A stretch of 64,000 nucleotides of DNA from Symbiodinium natans (Eukaryota; Sar; Dinophyceae; Suessiales; Symbiodiniaceae): contig CAJNDS010000002.1 of NCBI GenBank assembly GCA_905221605.1, positions 1,355,438 to 1,419,437 on the forward strand, read 5' to 3'. Below, in pieces: positions 61,913 to 64,000 of this stretch. Numbering within the stretch: position 1 is the first letter of the stretch; every line of letters starts with the position of its first letter. The notes beneath the pieces are model-generated. The model was not told where the DNA came from, did no database searches, and saw nothing but the letters and a program-made list of their open reading frames with translations. The position numbers and the translations under genes are program-made.

Positions 61913-64000
61913 TCTATGTGCTGCTCGCCTTATACCCAGGGGGAATGGTACCTCATTGACTCCACCCAACTAGGTGCCGAGCTCTTCCCGCTGATCTTGG
62001 GTGCGACTGCATTTCCACTGGATCTCAATCTGCTACAAGTTCAGGTGATTGTACAAGGGATGACCTTTGCTGTCCCTCTGCTCAGTTTCCTGATTGACTG
62101 GCCAGTTGGAACTGTCTTTGTCGCAGTCGCCTTTCAACCCGCCGGATAGTCCCCTTCCTCTTGATCTGACGATCGATCCCATGTTGCCTGTAGTTATGTT
62201 GCAAGTGCTGATTGTACAGCTCATGCGACAAAGGAGCGGATACCTTGAGAATCGAGCATTTGTGCTCTGTGATGAGCAAGGCTTCGTAGCTGACATCTGC
62301 ACCAGAATCCAGACTTTCTTTCCGCCTGATGCAAGAGTGTTTCTCAAGTACAAATGCCTTACTTTTGAGGGTCACATGTTCCGACCGTCTCTGCCTAGCC
62401 AAACTGATCTTGTTGACTTGCGAACTTTTTTGCCGGCTCACTGACTGTGCAGTTCGGAGGAGGTCCAAGGCACATTAACGACGGCAAGGGACTTGGTACA
62501 CCTTGGACAATTTGCCCCCTACCCTATGTCGGATTTGCGCGAACAGCCTGACGACCTTGAAAGCGACCCCAGGCAGCTTGAGTACCCGCACTCTTGCCCT
62601 GCCGCAGACCCCTTCCTTGGACTTCTCACCTGCAATTCTGACGTTCATTCTTGGGTGCGACCCTCCGTCTCTCCTTTCCCATGCCATGGAGAGGATCCAG
62701 TCAGAATCCTTGCGCCTGTTGTGGCACGGCGTCCCCTCTTGGAACTTTGTCAAATCAGATTCGTGCTCGCACGACCTGCGGACTGCCCACAGCGCTGACT
62801 CTGCCTTGTTTCCACCTGGGCTGGAATGGTGCGATAGACAAGGAATTTGTCCGTGGCGCTTGATCACCTGGAGTCAACTGGCCATCTAGTCGGTTGTTTG
62901 CCTTGCAGCGGTCAACTCACAATGGCTCCAACTACTTCTAGGAGGCTTGAAGGGAAAGCCTTTCTTCGCGGTTCCCACTGTGGGAGCTTGCTGAGGCCTT
63001 CTTCTGCGTTACACCACTTGACTCTTTTCCGTTTGCGCGTGATTTCATGTGTCCGGACCAGCTCAGAATGTGCTGCTGCTGGGCGGAAGAAAAGCCCATG
63101 AACTTCATCGGCCAGCCCAAATTGATCCTTCTCACCCTTCAATGCTGGAGAATCAAGGTAGCTTGTGGCCTTGCACCCAGTCTATTTTGCAACGCCCAAT
63201 ACCGGTGCACGTGAGGCTGCCATCGCAACAGATTGAGGTTTAATGGGCTTGGGCCGCCATGGCAGCGCACCCGTCGTTGGGCAGTGGCTGGCCCGTTGTG
63301 AGCATGATCCAGCCCGAACTGCAAGTGTAGCTGTCGCCTTCCATGATTGGCTCACCCGAAAAGATTTCAAGGTGCTCATAAGGATAGCACCGTGCCCAAT
63401 CACTGTCGCCGCCTCCGTTTACAGCGGTGTAGAGACTGCCACCGATGATCAAAGAGGCCGCCATGTGAAGCTGACCTACTAATCTCCAAGGGGCAGTCGG
63501 GCGCCTGCACACTTTGAGCCGTGGTTGTAAAGAAGCCATGCGAAGGTGCAACATGCCTTTTGCAAGCATCGACATCAGCAATAAGTCTGGCACTAATGAA
63601 TGCGGTCATTTTCCAGGTGGCCGCACAAAGGTGTGGCAGGGACCTACGAGGGGAGGCGTGTGAGTGCGGGTGCCCTCATGCACCTGAATATCCCCCCTCC
63701 CCTGGCAACGGTCCCAAGTCGTGGACCTGTCCGGACAGCGTCACTGGACGGCAGACGCATCCCATCGAACTGACAACCTTGCGCACCGGAGATCCAATGA
63801 GGCTGCAGCTGCCGTGAGTGCGGGCGCTCTTACGTGGCGTATTGAAGCTCTACAACTCAACCCAAGCTCCAGTGGCGTCCAGACGTCTCCTGTTCTGGAA
63901 AAGGCTCGTGCTTCAATTATGCACCATAAACTCAGACAAACAGTGCAGACATCAAAGAGAATGCAACGCAGCGCATCAGTCATGAAGCTGCCTGTTGCAA
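61913..64000 (+). repeat. Segmental duplication, copy 2, continuing past the window end
   Basis: Repeats 55552 onward with the small differences listed under copy 1. It still matches at base 64000. It carries truncated versions of all ORFs of copy 1: the last 79 codons of the 411-codon ORF end at 62149, and the 120-bp repeat recurs at 62552. Confidence 0.95.
62094..62444 (+). CDS. Duplicate of the 116-codon ORF
   Basis: Identical protein to 55733-56083, within segmental copy 2. Family unknown. Confidence 0.4.
   Translation: MTGQLELSLSQSPFNPPDSPLPLDLTIDPMLPVVMLQVLIVQLMRQRSGYLENRAFVLCDEQGFVADICTRIQTFFPPDARVFLKYKCLTFEGHMFRPSLPSQTDLVDLRTFLPAH

Overview
This window looks like nuclear DNA of a dinoflagellate, most likely a Symbiodiniaceae-like or related genome. 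The evidence is: interspersed TTTAGGG/CCCTAAA (telomere-type) tracts; exons whose frames join only across GC-, GA- and GT-started introns ending in AG; a tandem string of degenerate dinoflagellate spliced-leader copies; many decayed LINE and Ty1/copia fragments of the kind that fill dinoflagellate genomes; and no bacterial signals such as operons or Shine-Dalgarno sites. Genes are split into short exons, so most long open frames here are not genes and several real exons lie in short or edge-truncated frames. All calls come from hand translation; family names rest on remembered motif patterns, not on a search.

Layout. 1-1477 (-): a long exon of a PEX6-like peroxisomal AAA ATPase running off the left edge. 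3.1-9.5 kb: a LINE graveyard on both strands, including a 1.2-kb tandem duplication of a LINE 3' end and, at 9326-9384, four spliced-leader relics in a row. 9.5-13 kb: no recognisable gene, with a GCGTCGCTC/GAGCGACGC dyad-rich repeat. 13-21 kb (-): about seven copies of an unnamed two-exon protein module (first half N-G-x-P-x-W-K-R ... L-Y-S-G-x-x-G-x-W, second half F-x-C ... P-H-x-G-x-M-P), interleaved with telomere-type tracts. 21-27 kb: degenerate telomeric sequence, G/C homopolymers and a few possible exons. 27.4-29.1 kb (-): a full-length-looking seven-exon glutathione S-transferase with a 160-bp telomere-type tract inside an intron. 31.3-32.4 kb (-): exons of an unrecognised gene. 33.5-36 kb: minisatellites. 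36.7-37 kb (+): the last exon of an unrecognised gene, apparently preceded by a 69-nt intron made wholly of telomeric repeat. 38.2-49 kb: degenerate repeats grading into a higher-order AAACCCTAAAC satellite (about 1.72-kb unit) interrupted by a 625-bp Mutator-like MITE with a 9-bp target duplication. 50.05-50.5 kb: a large (TAC)n array. 51.3-64 kb: unrecognised ORFs on both strands, two copia fragments (-), and a recent segmental duplication (55552 onward = 61913 onward, about 99% identical where aligned).

The recurring theme is telomere-type repeat inside or at the edge of genes. In the TTTAGGG sense every unit reads G^GTTTAG^G, so an insertion in that orientation brings its own GT and AG and could in principle be removed as an intron. 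The tract at 36754-36822 fits this exactly. The tract in the glutathione S-transferase gene lies in an intron in the opposite orientation. Recognisable host exons from 0 to 32.5 kb are all on the minus strand, as expected for a dinoflagellate unidirectional gene block.
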